DNA from: Chitinophaga rhizosphaerae
Lineage (GTDB): Bacteria > Bacteroidota > Bacteroidia > Chitinophagales > Chitinophagaceae
Length of the DNA stretch: 64,000 nt
Assembly: GCF_003958645.1 (NCBI RefSeq)
Contig: NZ_RXLO01000001.1
Location: 62,001-126,000 of the forward strand
Direction: 5' to 3'
The notes beneath the pieces are model-generated. The model was not told the DNA's origin. It saw nothing but the letters and a program-made list of their open reading frames with translations, and searched no databases. This document shows, piece after piece, positions 34,908 to 45,892 of this stretch (within the stretch, counting starts at the first letter, position 1; the number at the start of each line of letters is the position of its first letter). Made by a program: the position numbers and the translations under genes.

Positions 34908-35600
34908 TTAAATGCTGCACGAACCGTCGGAACAGGTATTGTCCGCATCACCCCGTACGTTCACCAAAGCAGGGTGCGATTCGCTCCAAACCTTTTCCAT
35001 GGTTTGCTGAAAGGCTTCCACAGGCTGCGCCCCGCTGATGGCATACTTCATGTCGAACACGAAAAACGGCACCCCGCGGATACCCAGGTGCTGGGCCTGC
35101 GCCTCGTCTTGCCGCACTTCCCCGGTAAAATCCGTCCCGTTCAGCACATCCGATGCATCCAGGCCCGCGTCTTTGGCGATGGCTTCCAGTACCGGGATTT
35201 CACCGATGTGTTTGCCTTCCGTGAAATAAGCATGGAAAAGGCGCTCCTCGATCTCATCCTGCTTGCCATGCTGCGCCGCCAGCTGGATCAGCCGGTGCGC
35301 ATTGAAGGTATTGGTATGGATGAGCTCGTCGAATTTGAAATCGATGCCCACGGCCTTTCCCGACTCGGAAACCCGTTGGGAATTCGCCACGGCCGCCTCA
35401 CGCGTCATTCCGTATTTCGAAGCCAGCAATGTATAGTGATCTTCCTTGTAATCCTTTTGCGCATCGGGGTTCAACTCAAAACTGTGCCAGGTCACCTCCA
35501 CGTCTTTCGCATGGGGGAACCGGGCCAGCGCGGCCTCCAGGTGGCGTTTGCCGATGTAACAGAACGGGCAGGCCACGTCCGACCAAATGTCTATTTTCAT
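34908..35600 (-). CDS. DsbA family oxidoreductase (FrnE-like)
   Basis: 230 residues from the ATG at 35600; no signal peptide, so it is cytoplasmic. The active-site CxxC is Cys11-Pro-Phe-Cys14 in 'WSDVACPFCYIG', followed by the helical insertion ('HTNTFNAHRLIQLAAQHGKQ') and 'GVPFFVFDMKYAISGAQP', which includes the conserved cis-Pro. This matches the FrnE/2-hydroxychromene isomerase-like DsbA branch. An extra C-terminal tail 'NTCSDGSCSI' holds two more cysteines, which could act as a resolving pair or bind metal. Confidence 0.9.
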   Translation of the reverse strand: MKIDIWSDVACPFCYIGKRHLEAALARFPHAKDVEVTWHSFELNPDAQKDYKEDHYTLLASKYGMTREAAVANSQRVSESGKAVGIDFKFDELIHTNTFNAHRLIQLAAQHGKQDEIEERLFHAYFTEGKHIGEIPVLEAIAKDAGLDASDVLNGTDFTGEVRQDEAQAQHLGIRGVPFFVFDMKYAISGAQPVEAFQQTMEKVWSESHPALVNVRGDADNTCSDGSCSI

Positions 35601-35705
35601 ACGCTCAAAATTTAAGCAGCAAATATACAAATATCAGACCATCAGGGGGCATTTGCGACAAGTTGGCGGTTGCTTATATGGGTAAAAAAAACCTTATATT
35701 CGGGT

Positions 35706-36287
35706 ATGTTGTTCAGGGAAAAGATACTGGAGCCCATCCGCCAGGGCAGGGTCAAACTGGCATATCGCCGCTGGAAACGGCCGACCGTCAAAGCCGGCGG
35801 CACCTTGCTGACGGCCATCGGCCAGTTGCATATCGACGCGGTAGACGAAGTGCCGCTCAGGGATATTACCGACGAAACGGCACAGGAATCCGGCTACGCC
35901 ACCCGTCAGGCCTTGCTAACGGAGCTGGATAAACGGGAAGGGACGCTGTACCGCATCCGGTTTCATTATGGGGGAGACGATCCGCGCATCGCGCTGCGGG
36001 AATCCGGAGACATGGCGGCCGGCGAATTGGAAAAACTCCTGAAAAAGCTGGAAGGGCTCGATGAGCGCAGTCCTTACGGCCCCTGGACCAAACGTACCCT
36101 CGGCATCATCCGCCAGCGCCCGGCAGAACGGGCGGGCAACCTGGCGGAAGCATTGCAGATCGATAAGGACTGGCTGAAGGTCAGCATCCGCAAGCTCAAG
36201 AACATGGGCCTCACCGAAAGCCTGGAAGTAGGCTACAGGCTCAGCCCCAGGGGAGAAACCGTGCTGGACGCCTGGAAGCGCCGCTGA
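35706..36287 (+). CDS. ASCH-like domain plus winged-helix protein
   Basis: 193 residues from the ATG at 35706. The N-terminal half has the ASCH/PUA-like pattern ('LEPIRQGRVKLAYRRWKRPT', 'GTLLTAIGQLHIDAVDEVPL', 'LYRIRFHYGG'), a fold linked to RNA or nucleotide binding. The C-terminal part (about 115-193) looks like a winged helix ('RAGNLAEALQIDKDWLKVSI', 'RKLKNMGLTESLEVGYRLSP'). The combination suggests a nucleic-acid-binding regulator. An in-frame start at 35670 is possible but the fold begins after 35706. Confidence 0.65.
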   Translation: MLFREKILEPIRQGRVKLAYRRWKRPTVKAGGTLLTAIGQLHIDAVDEVPLRDITDETAQESGYATRQALLTELDKREGTLYRIRFHYGGDDPRIALRESGDMAAGELEKLLKKLEGLDERSPYGPWTKRTLGIIRQRPAERAGNLAEALQIDKDWLKVSIRKLKNMGLTESLEVGYRLSPRGETVLDAWKRR

Positions 36288-36315
36288 CCCGGGGCGCCGT
36301 TCATACCACATCGCT

Positions 36316-36346
36316 TTGTTTAACAAATAAATATCCCTAGTTTTCC
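36316..36346 (+). promoter_or_regulatory. Promoter of the M1 peptidase gene
   Basis: TTTG (36316-36319), a 19-base spacer, then TAGTTTTC (36339-36346, one mismatch to TAnnTTTG). The ATG is 20 bases after the -7 box. Confidence 0.55.
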
Positions 36347-36366
36347 CCCTTCTTAACAACAGAATT

Positions 36367-38325
36367 ATGCCTGCATTACAGCAAACCAAAATTTGGCTCG
36401 CCGCCATGGCGGGATGCATTTGCATCTGCTCCACGGCCGCGGCGCAACAACCAGAATCCCGCTACAATGCCTACGAAGCCTTCAACCCGGTGTTCTATCC
36501 CGAAAACGGCACAGAAGAGCGCACCGCCAGCGGCCGCCCCGGCGCCCGGTACTGGCAGAACGGCGCAGATTACAAGATCAACGTTACGTTCGACGATGTG
36601 AAGGAAACCGTTTCCGGCACCGTGATCATCACTTACAGGAACAACAGTCCTGAAAACCTGCCATTCCTCTGGCTGCAGCTCGATCAGAACATTTACAAGC
36701 TTTCGTCGCGCTCCGTATCCGCCACTTCGCCTATGGGCGGCCGCTGGGCCAACCGCAATTTCGAAGGCGGGTACAACATCACCAACGTGGCCCTGCTGCA
36801 AGCGGGCAGATCGCAGAAAGCGGAATTCGACATCAACGATACCCGCATGCGCGTGGAACTGCCGCAGGCGCTGAAAGCCAATGGGGGCACGCTCCAGCTG
36901 CAGGTGGATTTTTCGTTTGCCATTCCGGAATACGGGACAGACCGCATGGGCATCCTCAATACGAAAAACGGCCGTATTTACGAGATCGCGCAATGGTATC
37001 CGCGGATGTGCGTGTTCGACAACGTACTTGGCTGGAATACGCTGCCCTACATGGGCCAGGGCGAATTCTACCTGGAATACGGCAATTTCGAATATAACGT
37101 GACGGCGCCTGCAGCGCACATCGTTGTAGGTTCGGGCGAACTCCTCAATCCTGCCGAAGTGCTCACGCCCACGCAGCTCGCCCGCTGGAAACAGGCGGCA
37201 GCGAGCGATAAAACCGTGATGCTGCGCGAGCTGTCCGAAGTGAAAGATCCCGCATCGCGCCCGGCCAAGGAAAAACTGACCTGGAAGTTCCGTTGCGCCA
37301 ATACCCGCGACGTGGCCTGGGCCGCCAGTAAAGCGTTCATTTGGGACGCAGCGCGCATCAATCTGCCCGCAGGTAAAAAAGCGCTTGCCATGAGCGTGTA
37401 TCCCGAAGAAAGCGCCGGCGATTCCGCCTGGCGCCGGTCTACCGAATTCGTGAAAGGCTGCATCGAGCATTACTCCGAAAAATGGTACCCCTACACCTAT
37501 CCCGTTGCCGTAAACGTAGCTGGGATCGTTGGGGGGATGGAATATCCCGGCATCGTGTTCTGCTCTTCCCGCTCGCAGAAAGGCGGACTGTGGGGCGTAA
37601 CCAACCATGAATTCGGGCATAACTGGTTCCCCATGATCGTAGGCAGCAACGAAAGACGGTTCGGCTGGATGGACGAAGGTTTTAATACCTTTATCAACGG
37701 GATTGCCAACAGGGCATTCAATAAAGGGGAGTTCTATCACCCGCGCGACCGCCATTCCATGGCCCGCATGATGTTTTACGATTCCGCCGCTGCCATTCTG
37801 CACCGACCGGACGTGATCAGGCCCATGAGCTACGGCACTCTCGGATACTACAAACCCGCTGTAGGCCTGGAGCTCCTCCGCGATGTGGTGCTCGGTGAAG
37901 AACGGTTCGACAAAGCCTTCAAATATTATATCGACAACTGGGCGTTCAAGCACCCTACCCAGTGGGATTTCTTCCGCGCCATCGAGAACAGCGCCGGCGA
38001 AAGCCTGGACTGGTTCTGGCGCGGCTGGATCATCAATAACTGGAAAGTGGACATGGCCGCCGGTAGCGTGCTCCAGCGCAACGATTCCACCACCGCCATC
38101 CAGGTGATCTGCGTGGAAAAAGCGCCGATGCCCGTGACCGTGGAGATCAGGGAAGCCGACGGCAAAACCGCCCGCGTGGATTTGCCGGTGGAAGTTTGGC
38201 AAAACGGCGGGGTATGGACGTTCCATCACCTCTCCAAAAGCAAGGTGGTGGCCGTTACGGTAGACCCCGACAAGGTGCTGCCCGACGTTAACCCCGCGAA
38301 CAATACCTGGAAACCGGCCCCCTGA
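36367..38325 (+). CDS. Exported M1 family metallopeptidase
   Basis: 652 residues with a signal peptide to about residue 26. Beta-domain to about 290, then a thermolysin-like catalytic domain with zinc motif H414-E415-F-G-H418 and third ligand Glu437 in 'WMDEGFNTF', spaced exactly as in the M1 family. '[19 protein letters not shown]' replaces the usual GAMEN exopeptidase loop with GGMEY. It probably degrades peptides in the periplasm. It has its own promoter and a palindromic terminator. Confidence 0.92.
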   Translation: MPALQQTKIWLAAMAGCICICSTAAAQQPESRYNAYEAFNPVFYPENGTEERTASGRPGARYWQNGADYKINVTFDDVKETVSGTVIITYRNNSPENLPFLWLQLDQNIYKLSSRSVSATSPMGGRWANRNFEGGYNITNVALLQAGRSQKAEFDINDTRMRVELPQALKANGGTLQLQVDFSFAIPEYGTDRMGILNTKNGRIYEIAQWYPRMCVFDNVLGWNTLPYMGQGEFYLEYGNFEYNVTAPAAHIVVGSGELLNPAEVLTPTQLARWKQAAASDKTVMLRELSEVKDPASRPAKEKLTWKFRCANTRDVAWAASKAFIWDAARINLPAGKKALAMSVYPEESAGDSAWRRSTEFVKGCIEHYSEKWYPYTYPVAVNVAGIVGGMEYPGIVFCSSRSQKGGLWGVTNHEFGHNWFPMIVGSNERRFGWMDEGFNTFINGIANRAFNKGEFYHPRDRHSMARMMFYDSAAAILHRPDVIRPMSYGTLGYYKPAVGLELLRDVVLGEERFDKAFKYYIDNWAFKHPTQWDFFRAIENSAGESLDWFWRGWIINNWKVDMAAGSVLQRNDSTTAIQVICVEKAPMPVTVEIREADGKTARVDLPVEVWQNGGVWTFHHLSKSKVVAVTVDPDKVLPDVNPANNTWKPAP

Positions 38326-38349
38326 TAACAGGAGCCTGCAATAATTCCG

Positions 38350-38378
38350 AAGCGCCCCCGGCCGGGGGCGCTTTTTTT
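38350..38378 (+). terminator. Palindromic terminator after the M1 peptidase gene
   Basis: A 24-base perfect palindrome (38350-38373) made of AAGCGCCCCC and its complement around GGCC, followed by a run of T. Confidence 0.9.
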
Positions 38379-38419
38379 CGCCCATTATTTCATAAATTAC
38401 AGTAGTTCCACGATGTTCC

Positions 38420-41400
38420 ATGTTAAAGAAACTACTGATCACGCTATGTCTCGCCGCGAGCTGTTATGCCAATGCGCAACAGCCGTCGTACCCCTTTTCC
38501 AGCCTTAACATTCATCATGGCCTGAGCAATAACCAGGTCAACTGTATTTATAAAGACGACCGAGGGTTCCTGTGGTTCGGCACGCTCGGCGGCCTCAACC
38601 GCTACGACGGTACCAATTTCCGCGTCTTCCGCCACATCTTTTCCGATTCACTTTCCCTTAGCGACGATTACATCATCGCCCTGTTTTCTGCGCCGGACGG
38701 CCGCATGTACGTGCGCACCCGTAATGGCGACAATGTGTACGATCCCCGCCGCGAACAGTTTTCGCAGGCTGCGCCCTGGCTACGTCAGCGCGGGTTACCG
38801 GAAACGGGGCTCACGTCCATGCTCATGGCGGGAGACACCTGCTGGGCGGCGTATGCGGATGCTGGATTGTTCCGCACATTGCCCAACGGCCGTGGCACAA
38901 GGATTACGCTGCCGGTACGGCCGGGCGCGCAGATCGTGGACATCCGTCGAGAAGACGAAAAAAACCTGCTGCTCCTTTGGTACGACGGCGCCCTGACCCG
39001 CATCGATCTTGGCAGCGGCCGCACCATCTGGCATTCCGAATCGCTTTGTGCAGACGTTACGCGCGGGAATTTACCGCTCGCATTGTTCGTCGACGCACAG
39101 AAAGATTGCTGGGTATACCGGCCTGGCATCGACTTTGGCGTATTGTACTTCCGGCCGTCGACCGGCGAGAAGCGCATCGTGTCGCGGAAATCGGGCATCC
39201 TTAATAATGATATCGTCAACAGCGTCATCCAGGACGACCATGGATTGATCTGGATCGGCACCGATCATGGCGGCGTCAACATCCTCGATAAAAACACGTT
39301 CAAGGCCCGGTTTTTCGTGAACCGGCCCGAAGATTCCAAAAGCATCGCGGAAAATGCGATTTATGCCTTGTATAAAGACCGCCAGGGCATTGTGTGGTGC
39401 GGAACATACAAACGCGGACTGAGTTATTTCGCGGAGAATAAAATGAAATTCGCGCTGCACGACAGCAAGCACGGCGATCCGCTTTCCTTGCCATACAACG
39501 ATGTGAACTGTTTCGCGGAAGATAAGAAAGGCAATATCTGGATAGGGACGAACGGCGGCGGATTGATTTATTTCGACCGGAAAACGCAACGCTACCGCCA
39601 ATACCGGCACAAACCGGGCGATGAGAACAGCCTTAGCAACGACGTCATCGTAAGCCTCCACATCGATAAGTGGGACCAGCTCTGGATCGGGTATTATTTC
39701 GGGGGGATGGGCTATTTCAGCAACGGGCGCTTCACGCATTACCGCCATTCCCCCAAAGACGCGAACAGCCTGGCCAACAAAACGGTCTGGAAACTCTATG
39801 AAGACCGGCGGAACAATTTCTGGGCGGGCACCCTGGGCGGCGGGCTCGACCGTTTCGACCGCGGAAACGGGATTTTCTATCATAACAATGTGGACATGGC
39901 CAATTCTGTCCATTCCAACTATATCACCGCCTTCGCCGAAACGCCCGCCGGCGACCTCTGGATCGGAACGGCCTACGGCATCGATGTGCTCGATAAATCG
40001 AAAGGTATTTTTGTGCACCTGTTGCGCAGCACGCATCAGCTCAGTAACGACAACGTTACTTCCCTGCATTGCGACAAACAGGGCCGTATGTGGGCCGGAA
40101 CCCGCGAGGGGCTTAGTTATTACGATCCATCCACCCAACTCTTCCGGACGTTCCGGATGGAAGATGGGTTGCCGGACAATACGATCGTCAGCATCCTGGA
40201 AGACGATCACGGTTACCTTTGGGTGAGCACGACTCGGGGTTTGTCGCGCATCCGTGCCACAGGGGAAGGAAGCGCGCTGGCCATTTCCTGCAGGAATTAC
40301 GACGAGCAGGATGGTTTGCAGGGCAAGGTGTTCAACGTCAATGCCGCACTGCGGCTGAAAAGCGGGGAAATGCTGTTTGGCGGGGCAGATGGTTTCAACC
40401 TTTTCAACCCGGCGGAGATACGTGAATCGAGGACCCCGCCGGCATTGGTCTTCACGGGATTGCAACTGTTCAACAAAACGATCGCGCCGGGAGAGAATTT
40501 CCGTGGCCATACCGTGCTGGGCGCTTCGCTCCCGGAAACGCAGCAGATCGAGTTGCGGTACAATGAAAATGATTTTTCGGTCGATTTCGCTTCGCTGAAT
40601 TTCCGGCACGCGGACAAGAACCGGTATGAATACAAGCTGGAAGGCTTCAACAAGGAATGGATGCTGACCGACGGCAAGACGCGCCGCATTTCCTATACCA
40701 ATATTAATCCCGGCACCTACACATTACATGTACGGTCGTCGCCGGAAGACGGGAACCCCACGGGCGGAGGCATCTCGTTGCAGATCAGGATTTTACCGCC
40801 ATGGTGGGCTACCGGTTGGGCTTACACGTTATATGGGGTATTGCTGGTCGCGGCCCTGTACCTGGGGCGGATGGGCATTATCCGCAGGGCGCACCGCCGT
40901 TTCGCCCTGCAGAACGAGCGCCGCGAAGCCCAACGGCTCCATGAGCTGGACATGATGAAGATCAAGCTGTTGACGAACGTCAGCCATGAATTGCGGACGC
41001 CCGTTTCCCTCATACTTTCCCCCATTGAGGATTTTATCCGGAAATCGGACGATGAGGGCGACCGAAGGCAATTCCAGCTGATCCGGCGGAATGCGCGGCG
41101 CCTCCTCAACCTCGTGAACCAGCTCATGGATTTCCGGAAAATGGAAATGCAGGAACTGCGGACAGACCCGCTGCCGGGCGAGCTCACGAGCTTCCTGCGC
41201 GAAGCGGTGCAGTCGTTTTCCGACCTCGCCGAGCGAAAAGGCGTTTCCCTGCATTACGCCGCCAGTCAGGAGCCGGTGTACGCCCGCTTCGACCACGACA
41301 AGCTGGAGCGTATCGTTTTCAACCTGCTTTCCAACGCATTCAAGTTCACGCCGGCAGGCGGGAAAGTTGAGGTTACGGTGGACATATCCCCCGGTCCGGA

Positions 41401-42478
41401 GCGCGCCTGGCTGGAGCTTCGTGTACGCGATACGGGGATCGGTATTTCGCCCGACCGGATCGGCAAAATTTTCGACCGGTATTTCCAGGCGGATCAGCGC
41501 AGCGCGTTCGTTAGCCCTGGCAGCGGCATCGGGCTGGCCATCACCCGTGAGTTCGTGACCATGCAACAGGGGACCGTGGTGGTGGAGAGCGTTCCCGATC
41601 AGGGGAGCTGCTTTACCGTGCGGATACCGTACCAGCTCGTTTCCGCCGATGCGAAAGCGGAGATTACGGTGCCGGCGGTGCCTGCCCCACCAACCGGCGA
41701 CCGTTCCGCCGCACCGCGGAAAGGCAAGCGCAAACCGACGGTTTTGCTGGTGGAAGACACGGAGGATTTCCGTTTTTACCTGAAAGAGAACCTGCAACAA
41801 TATTACCAGGTGCTGGAGGCCGCCGACGGCGAATCCGGATGGCAGAAAGCTTTGTCGGCCCAACCGGATTTGGTGGTAAGCGATATCACGATGCCCGGGA
41901 TGGACGGGTTGAGCCTTTGCCGGAAAATCCGCGCCAACGCGCGCACGCGCCACATCCCCGTGATCCTGTTAACGGCCATGGGGGAGGAAACGGTGCAGTT
42001 GGAAGGGCTGGATGCGGGGGCAGACGATTACCTCGTGAAACCCTTCAGCTTCGAGATCATGCTGTCGCGCGTGCGCAACCTGCTCGAAAGGAAAGCGCCG
42101 GTGCAATGGGTCATCCCGAAAGACGCGGAGCCCGAACAGCTGTCGGCCGACGAAAAATTCATGCAGCGGGCATTGGAAATCGTGGAGAAGCATCTTTCCG
42201 ACGCCGATTTTTCGGTGGAAGCCCTCAGCCGTGAACTGCACATGAACAGGGTTTCTGTTTACAAAAGAATTTACGCCCTTTCGGGCCAGCCACCCATCGA
42301 ATTCATCCGTTCCGTGCGTTTGCGCCGAGCGGCCGATCTGCTTTCGAAGACGGAAATGAACATCGCCGAGGTGGCGTATGAGGTAGGATTCAATAACCCC
42401 AAATATTTCGCGCGTTACTTCAAAATGGCCTACCACATGCTGCCTTCGGCCTATGCAACAGCCATGCGGAAGTCCTGA
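38420..42478 (+). CDS. Hybrid two-component system regulator of the PUL
   Basis: 1352 residues in one chain. Signal peptide (1-20); two seven-bladed propeller-type sensor regions of Reg_prop repeats (about 25-700, 'GFLWFGTLGGLNRYDG', 'GLIWIGTDHGGVNI', 'GNIWIGTNGGGLIYF'); Y_Y_Y domain (about 712-785); membrane helix (about 794-820); histidine kinase with phospho-acceptor His856 in 'NVSHELRTPVSL' and an ATPase domain; receiver domain with Asp1155 in 'VVSDITMPGMDG'; AraC-type helix-turn-helix (about 1245-1350). It senses a glycan fragment in the periplasm and activates the adjacent susC/D genes. All catalytic residues look intact. Confidence 0.95.
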   Translation: MLKKLLITLCLAASCYANAQQPSYPFSSLNIHHGLSNNQVNCIYKDDRGFLWFGTLGGLNRYDGTNFRVFRHIFSDSLSLSDDYIIALFSAPDGRMYVRTRNGDNVYDPRREQFSQAAPWLRQRGLPETGLTSMLMAGDTCWAAYADAGLFRTLPNGRGTRITLPVRPGAQIVDIRREDEKNLLLLWYDGALTRIDLGSGRTIWHSESLCADVTRGNLPLALFVDAQKDCWVYRPGIDFGVLYFRPSTGEKRIVSRKSGILNNDIVNSVIQDDHGLIWIGTDHGGVNILDKNTFKARFFVNRPEDSKSIAENAIYALYKDRQGIVWCGTYKRGLSYFAENKMKFALHDSKHGDPLSLPYNDVNCFAEDKKGNIWIGTNGGGLIYFDRKTQRYRQYRHKPGDENSLSNDVIVSLHIDKWDQLWIGYYFGGMGYFSNGRFTHYRHSPKDANSLANKTVWKLYEDRRNNFWAGTLGGGLDRFDRGNGIFYHNNVDMANSVHSNYITAFAETPAGDLWIGTAYGIDVLDKSKGIFVHLLRSTHQLSNDNVTSLHCDKQGRMWAGTREGLSYYDPSTQLFRTFRMEDGLPDNTIVSILEDDHGYLWVSTTRGLSRIRATGEGSALAISCRNYDEQDGLQGKVFNVNAALRLKSGEMLFGGADGFNLFNPAEIRESRTPPALVFTGLQLFNKTIAPGENFRGHTVLGASLPETQQIELRYNENDFSVDFASLNFRHADKNRYEYKLEGFNKEWMLTDGKTRRISYTNINPGTYTLHVRSSPEDGNPTGGGISLQIRILPPWWATGWAYTLYGVLLVAALYLGRMGIIRRAHRRFALQNERREAQRLHELDMMKIKLLTNVSHELRTPVSLILSPIEDFIRKSDDEGDRRQFQLIRRNARRLLNLVNQLMDFRKMEMQELRTDPLPGELTSFLREAVQSFSDLAERKGVSLHYAASQEPVYARFDHDKLERIVFNLLSNAFKFTPAGGKVEVTVDISPGPERAWLELRVRDTGIGISPDRIGKIFDRYFQADQRSAFVSPGSGIGLAITREFVTMQQGTVVVESVPDQGSCFTVRIPYQLVSADAKAEITVPAVPAPPTGDRSAAPRKGKRKPTVLLVEDTEDFRFYLKENLQQYYQVLEAADGESGWQKALSAQPDLVVSDITMPGMDGLSLCRKIRANARTRHIPVILLTAMGEETVQLEGLDAGADDYLVKPFSFEIMLSRVRNLLERKAPVQWVIPKDAEPEQLSADEKFMQRALEIVEKHLSDADFSVEALSRELHMNRVSVYKRIYALSGQPPIEFIRSVRLRRAADLLSKTEMNIAEVAYEVGFNNPKYFARYFKMAYHMLPSAYATAMRKS

Positions 42479-42675
42479 AGGCAACAAATCATACCCGTGG
42501 AATTAACATTTTAACCCTCCGGTGGCAACATTCCCGACCCGGATTATAAACATTGCGGTACCCTGCCTCCCGAAGATTCGGGATACTTTTATCCTGCCCT
42601 CCGGATGAGGGCCCACGTTTACAATAGTCAACCAAATCAAACGCGCATTTCATTCCACTTATTAACATTCTACGT

Positions 42676-45600
42676 ATGAAAAAAATCAGTTTAGCGGGCA
42701 AGCCGAGCCCGGCCTGGTGGATGTTCCTCTGCCTATGGCTGACCCAGGTAACGGTACTTGCCCAAAATCCCCCGGACCAAAAACGTACCATCACCGGCAT
42801 GGTCACCGACCGCGCTTCGCGGCAACCCATACCCGGTGCAACGGTGGCCATCAAGGGCACTACGCAGGGCGTGGCGGCCAATAACGAAGGCCGCTTTTCC
42901 ATCTCCGCGAAAACGGGAGACATCCTCCTGGTCTCATTCATCGGGATGACGTCGCAGGAAATCCGCATCGGCAGCGCTTCAACCTACAACGTTTCCCTCC
43001 AAACCGACAGCAAAACACTGGACGATGTAGTGGTAGTGGGATATGGGAAGATGAAGAAGACCGACCAGAGCAGCGCCCAGGTATCCGTTTCCGCCGCAGA
43101 CATCGGGCGAACGGTCAATACCACCATCGATCAGGCGCTACAGGGCCGCGCTGCGGGCGTTTATGTGACGCAGAACTCCGGTCAGCCGGGCGGCGGCGTA
43201 TCGGTCGTGATCCGCGGGGTGAATACGCTCAGCGGCACCAACGAGCCGCTGTACGTGATCGATGGGGTGCAGATCCAGCCGGCTACCGTGTCTTACGGCA
43301 ATACGAGCTCGATGAACCCGCTGGCGGGGATCAACTCCAATGATATCGAGTCCATGGAAATCTTGCAGGGGCCGTCTGCCACGGCGATCTACGGTTCCCG
43401 CGCCACCAACGGCGTGGTGCTCGTAACCACCCGCCGGGGCAGGCAGGGGCAGATGAAAGTAGGCTATAATTATATGTATACGCTGCAAGACAAACCTACG
43501 GAAGTGGCAACGCTCAACCTCCGGCAGTATGCGATCATGAACAACGAAATCGCCGCACTGCTGGGCCGGACGCCCACCCCGGAATTCGCCAACCCTTCGG
43601 TGTTGGGAGACGGTACCCGCTGGCAGAAAGAACTGTTCAAAACCGCGCCCCTGCAGCGCCATCAGCTCACGGTGAGCGGCGGCACGGAGCGCACCGGTTA
43701 CTACCTCTCGGGGGAATATTTCGACCAGGATGGCGTGGCCGTAGGGTCCGACTTCAAACGGTACAGTTTCCGGCTGAATATGGATAACAAACTTTTCAAA
43801 TGGCTGACGCTCAACACCAGCGTCAATTTTTACCAGACGAAGGAAAAGTTATCGTCTACCAGCGAAGACGTGATCCGCAACGCCATCAACCTCGCGCCCA
43901 ACGTGCCCGTGAAGAACCCGGACGGCAGCTGGGGCGGCGCTACGGAAAATGAATTCGGGACGAACGCGCGATATGCGCCCCTCAACCCCGTGGCCATCGC
44001 CAACCTCATCAGCAACAACCTGAAAAGGACCGGCGGGATGGGCGGCCTTTCGGCAGAAGTGAACATCATCAAAGGACTGACGTTCCGCACGAGCTTCAAC
44101 GGCAACTTCGAATACTTCGATGGCGTGAAGTTCACGCCCACTTACCGGCTGGGTTTCAACGTCAACGAAAAAGCGAGCATGTCTGTCCAGAATAACCGCA
44201 ATTTTTACTGGAACCTCAACGAACTGTTGCAATACAATACGAATATCGGCAAGCACGCCATCAACGCCATGGCGAGCCATGAAGCCCAGGCATGGAACAA
44301 TGAAGGCTACAGCATCACCCGCGTGGGATTTGCCAGCAACGAAATCCCGTCCATCAACCTCGGAGACGCGCAGGGGCAGACCACGGGCGGCTTTAAGGGA
44401 TCCGGCGCGCTGGAGTCCTGGCTCGGCCGTGTGATTTATACCTACGACGAAAAATACATCCTGCAAGTGGCGGGCCGGGCAGACGGTTCTTCGAACTTCG
44501 GCGCCAACAACCGCTGGGGCTACTTCCCCTCGGCATCCGCGGCCTGGCGGATTTCGCGCGAGCCCTTCATGCAGGCCGTGCCGGTGATCAGCGACCTGAA
44601 GCTCCGTGCGGAATGGGGAACTACCGGCAACAGCGGCAGCGGCGGCGCGCAGTTCAGCTCGCTGTCGTCCGTAACAACCCCATGGGGCGCAGGTTTCCGC
44701 ACGGGGCAATACGGAAACGCCGACCTGAAGTGGGAATCCACCGAAACGAAAAACATCGGCCTGAATATCGGGCTGCTGAAAGACAGGATCCAGATCGAAG
44801 CGGATTATTACGTCCGCAAAACCGACAACCTGCTCATGCCCAACCCGCTGCCCGCCTATATGGGCACCCAGGGAGAAGGGGCCATCAGCGCGCCTATCGT
44901 CAACATCGGGTCGATGGAAAACAAAGGGTTCGGGGTCACGCTGAACACAACCAACATCAACCGGAACAACTTCACCTGGAAAACCAATTTCAATATCTCG
45001 TCTTTCAGGACGAAAATCACGAAGTTCTATTCCGACGCGGCTTTTCTCAGCAGGAGCGCATGGTATATGAACAATTTCACGGCGCGCTCGTCGCTCGGAC
45101 AGGCACCGTGGATGTTCTGGGGGTATGTGGCGGAAGGGGTTTTCCAGTCGGAGGATGAAATCCATAAAAGCCCCATCCCCACGCAATCCGACGGATCGCC
45201 GCTGCCCATCCAGAAAGACGGCGGCGTGTGGGTCGGCGATATCAAATACAAAGACCTCAACGGCGACAAGAAAATCGACTCCCGCGACCAGACCTTCATC
45301 GGCAACCCTTGGCCCAAGCTCACGTTCGGGTTAACCAATTCGTTTTCGTGGAAGGGATTTGATCTGAGCATTCTGTTGACGGGCGCATCCGGGAACGATA
45401 TCTACAATTATGTCCGTTACAGCAATTCCAATCCCAACAACATCAACCTGGGCCGCAACCTTATGTCGGAAGCGTTCGATTATGCGCGCATCGTGCAGGA
45501 CGGCAGCGGGAAAGATGTACTGTCGAACCCCGGAACTTCCGTACCGCGCATCGTGGGCACGGATGTGAACGGGAACGGCAACCGTTTCACCAATTTATTT

Positions 45601-45873
45601 GTGGAAGATGGTTCCTACATCCGCATCAAAAACGTGACGCTGGGTTATGTGCTCCCGTCGGAATGGCTGAGCCGCCAGCGGGTGGTGCGTTCCGTCCGCT
45701 TTTCGATCGGGGCGCAGAACCTGCATACGTTCACGAAGTATTCCGGTTTCGATCCTGAAGTGGGAGCATACCTTGGCAAGGAAGTGCAGCTCAACAGCCA
45801 GCTGATCGCCGTAGACGCAGGCCGGTATCCGCTCACCCGTATGTATAACGCAGCCGTGGCGGTTGATTTTTAA
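42676..45873 (+). CDS. SusC/RagA family TonB-linked outer membrane transporter
   Basis: 1065 residues. Signal peptide to about 34, CarboxypepD_reg-like domain about 38-115 ('ITGMVTDRASRQPIPGATVA'), the SusC linker 'DDVVVVGYGKMKKTDQSSAQ', plug domain about 140-245 ('VSVVIRGVNTLSGTNEPLYV', 'ATAIYGSRATNGVVLVTTRR'), then the barrel ending in 'AVAVDF'. No STN domain, in keeping with control by the hybrid regulator upstream rather than by a sigma/anti-sigma pair. It imports an oligosaccharide together with the SusD partner 19 bases downstream. Confidence 0.95.
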   Translation: MKKISLAGKPSPAWWMFLCLWLTQVTVLAQNPPDQKRTITGMVTDRASRQPIPGATVAIKGTTQGVAANNEGRFSISAKTGDILLVSFIGMTSQEIRIGSASTYNVSLQTDSKTLDDVVVVGYGKMKKTDQSSAQVSVSAADIGRTVNTTIDQALQGRAAGVYVTQNSGQPGGGVSVVIRGVNTLSGTNEPLYVIDGVQIQPATVSYGNTSSMNPLAGINSNDIESMEILQGPSATAIYGSRATNGVVLVTTRRGRQGQMKVGYNYMYTLQDKPTEVATLNLRQYAIMNNEIAALLGRTPTPEFANPSVLGDGTRWQKELFKTAPLQRHQLTVSGGTERTGYYLSGEYFDQDGVAVGSDFKRYSFRLNMDNKLFKWLTLNTSVNFYQTKEKLSSTSEDVIRNAINLAPNVPVKNPDGSWGGATENEFGTNARYAPLNPVAIANLISNNLKRTGGMGGLSAEVNIIKGLTFRTSFNGNFEYFDGVKFTPTYRLGFNVNEKASMSVQNNRNFYWNLNELLQYNTNIGKHAINAMASHEAQAWNNEGYSITRVGFASNEIPSINLGDAQGQTTGGFKGSGALESWLGRVIYTYDEKYILQVAGRADGSSNFGANNRWGYFPSASAAWRISREPFMQAVPVISDLKLRAEWGTTGNSGSGGAQFSSLSSVTTPWGAGFRTGQYGNADLKWESTETKNIGLNIGLLKDRIQIEADYYVRKTDNLLMPNPLPAYMGTQGEGAISAPIVNIGSMENKGFGVTLNTTNINRNNFTWKTNFNISSFRTKITKFYSDAAFLSRSAWYMNNFTARSSLGQAPWMFWGYVAEGVFQSEDEIHKSPIPTQSDGSPLPIQKDGGVWVGDIKYKDLNGDKKIDSRDQTFIGNPWPKLTFGLTNSFSWKGFDLSILLTGASGNDIYNYVRYSNSNPNNINLGRNLMSEAFDYARIVQDGSGKDVLSNPGTSVPRIVGTDVNGNGNRFTNLFVEDGSYIRIKNVTLGYVLPSEWLSRQRVVRSVRFSIGAQNLHTFTKYSGFDPEVGAYLGKEVQLNSQLIAVDAGRYPLTRMYNAAVAVDF

Positions 45874-45892
45874 GCACCAAAAATTCCGAATC

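Noticed and set aside
36376-38442. 688-codon antisense ORF over the M1 peptidase gene
   Set aside because: Same shadow effect; it also runs through the M1 gene's terminator.
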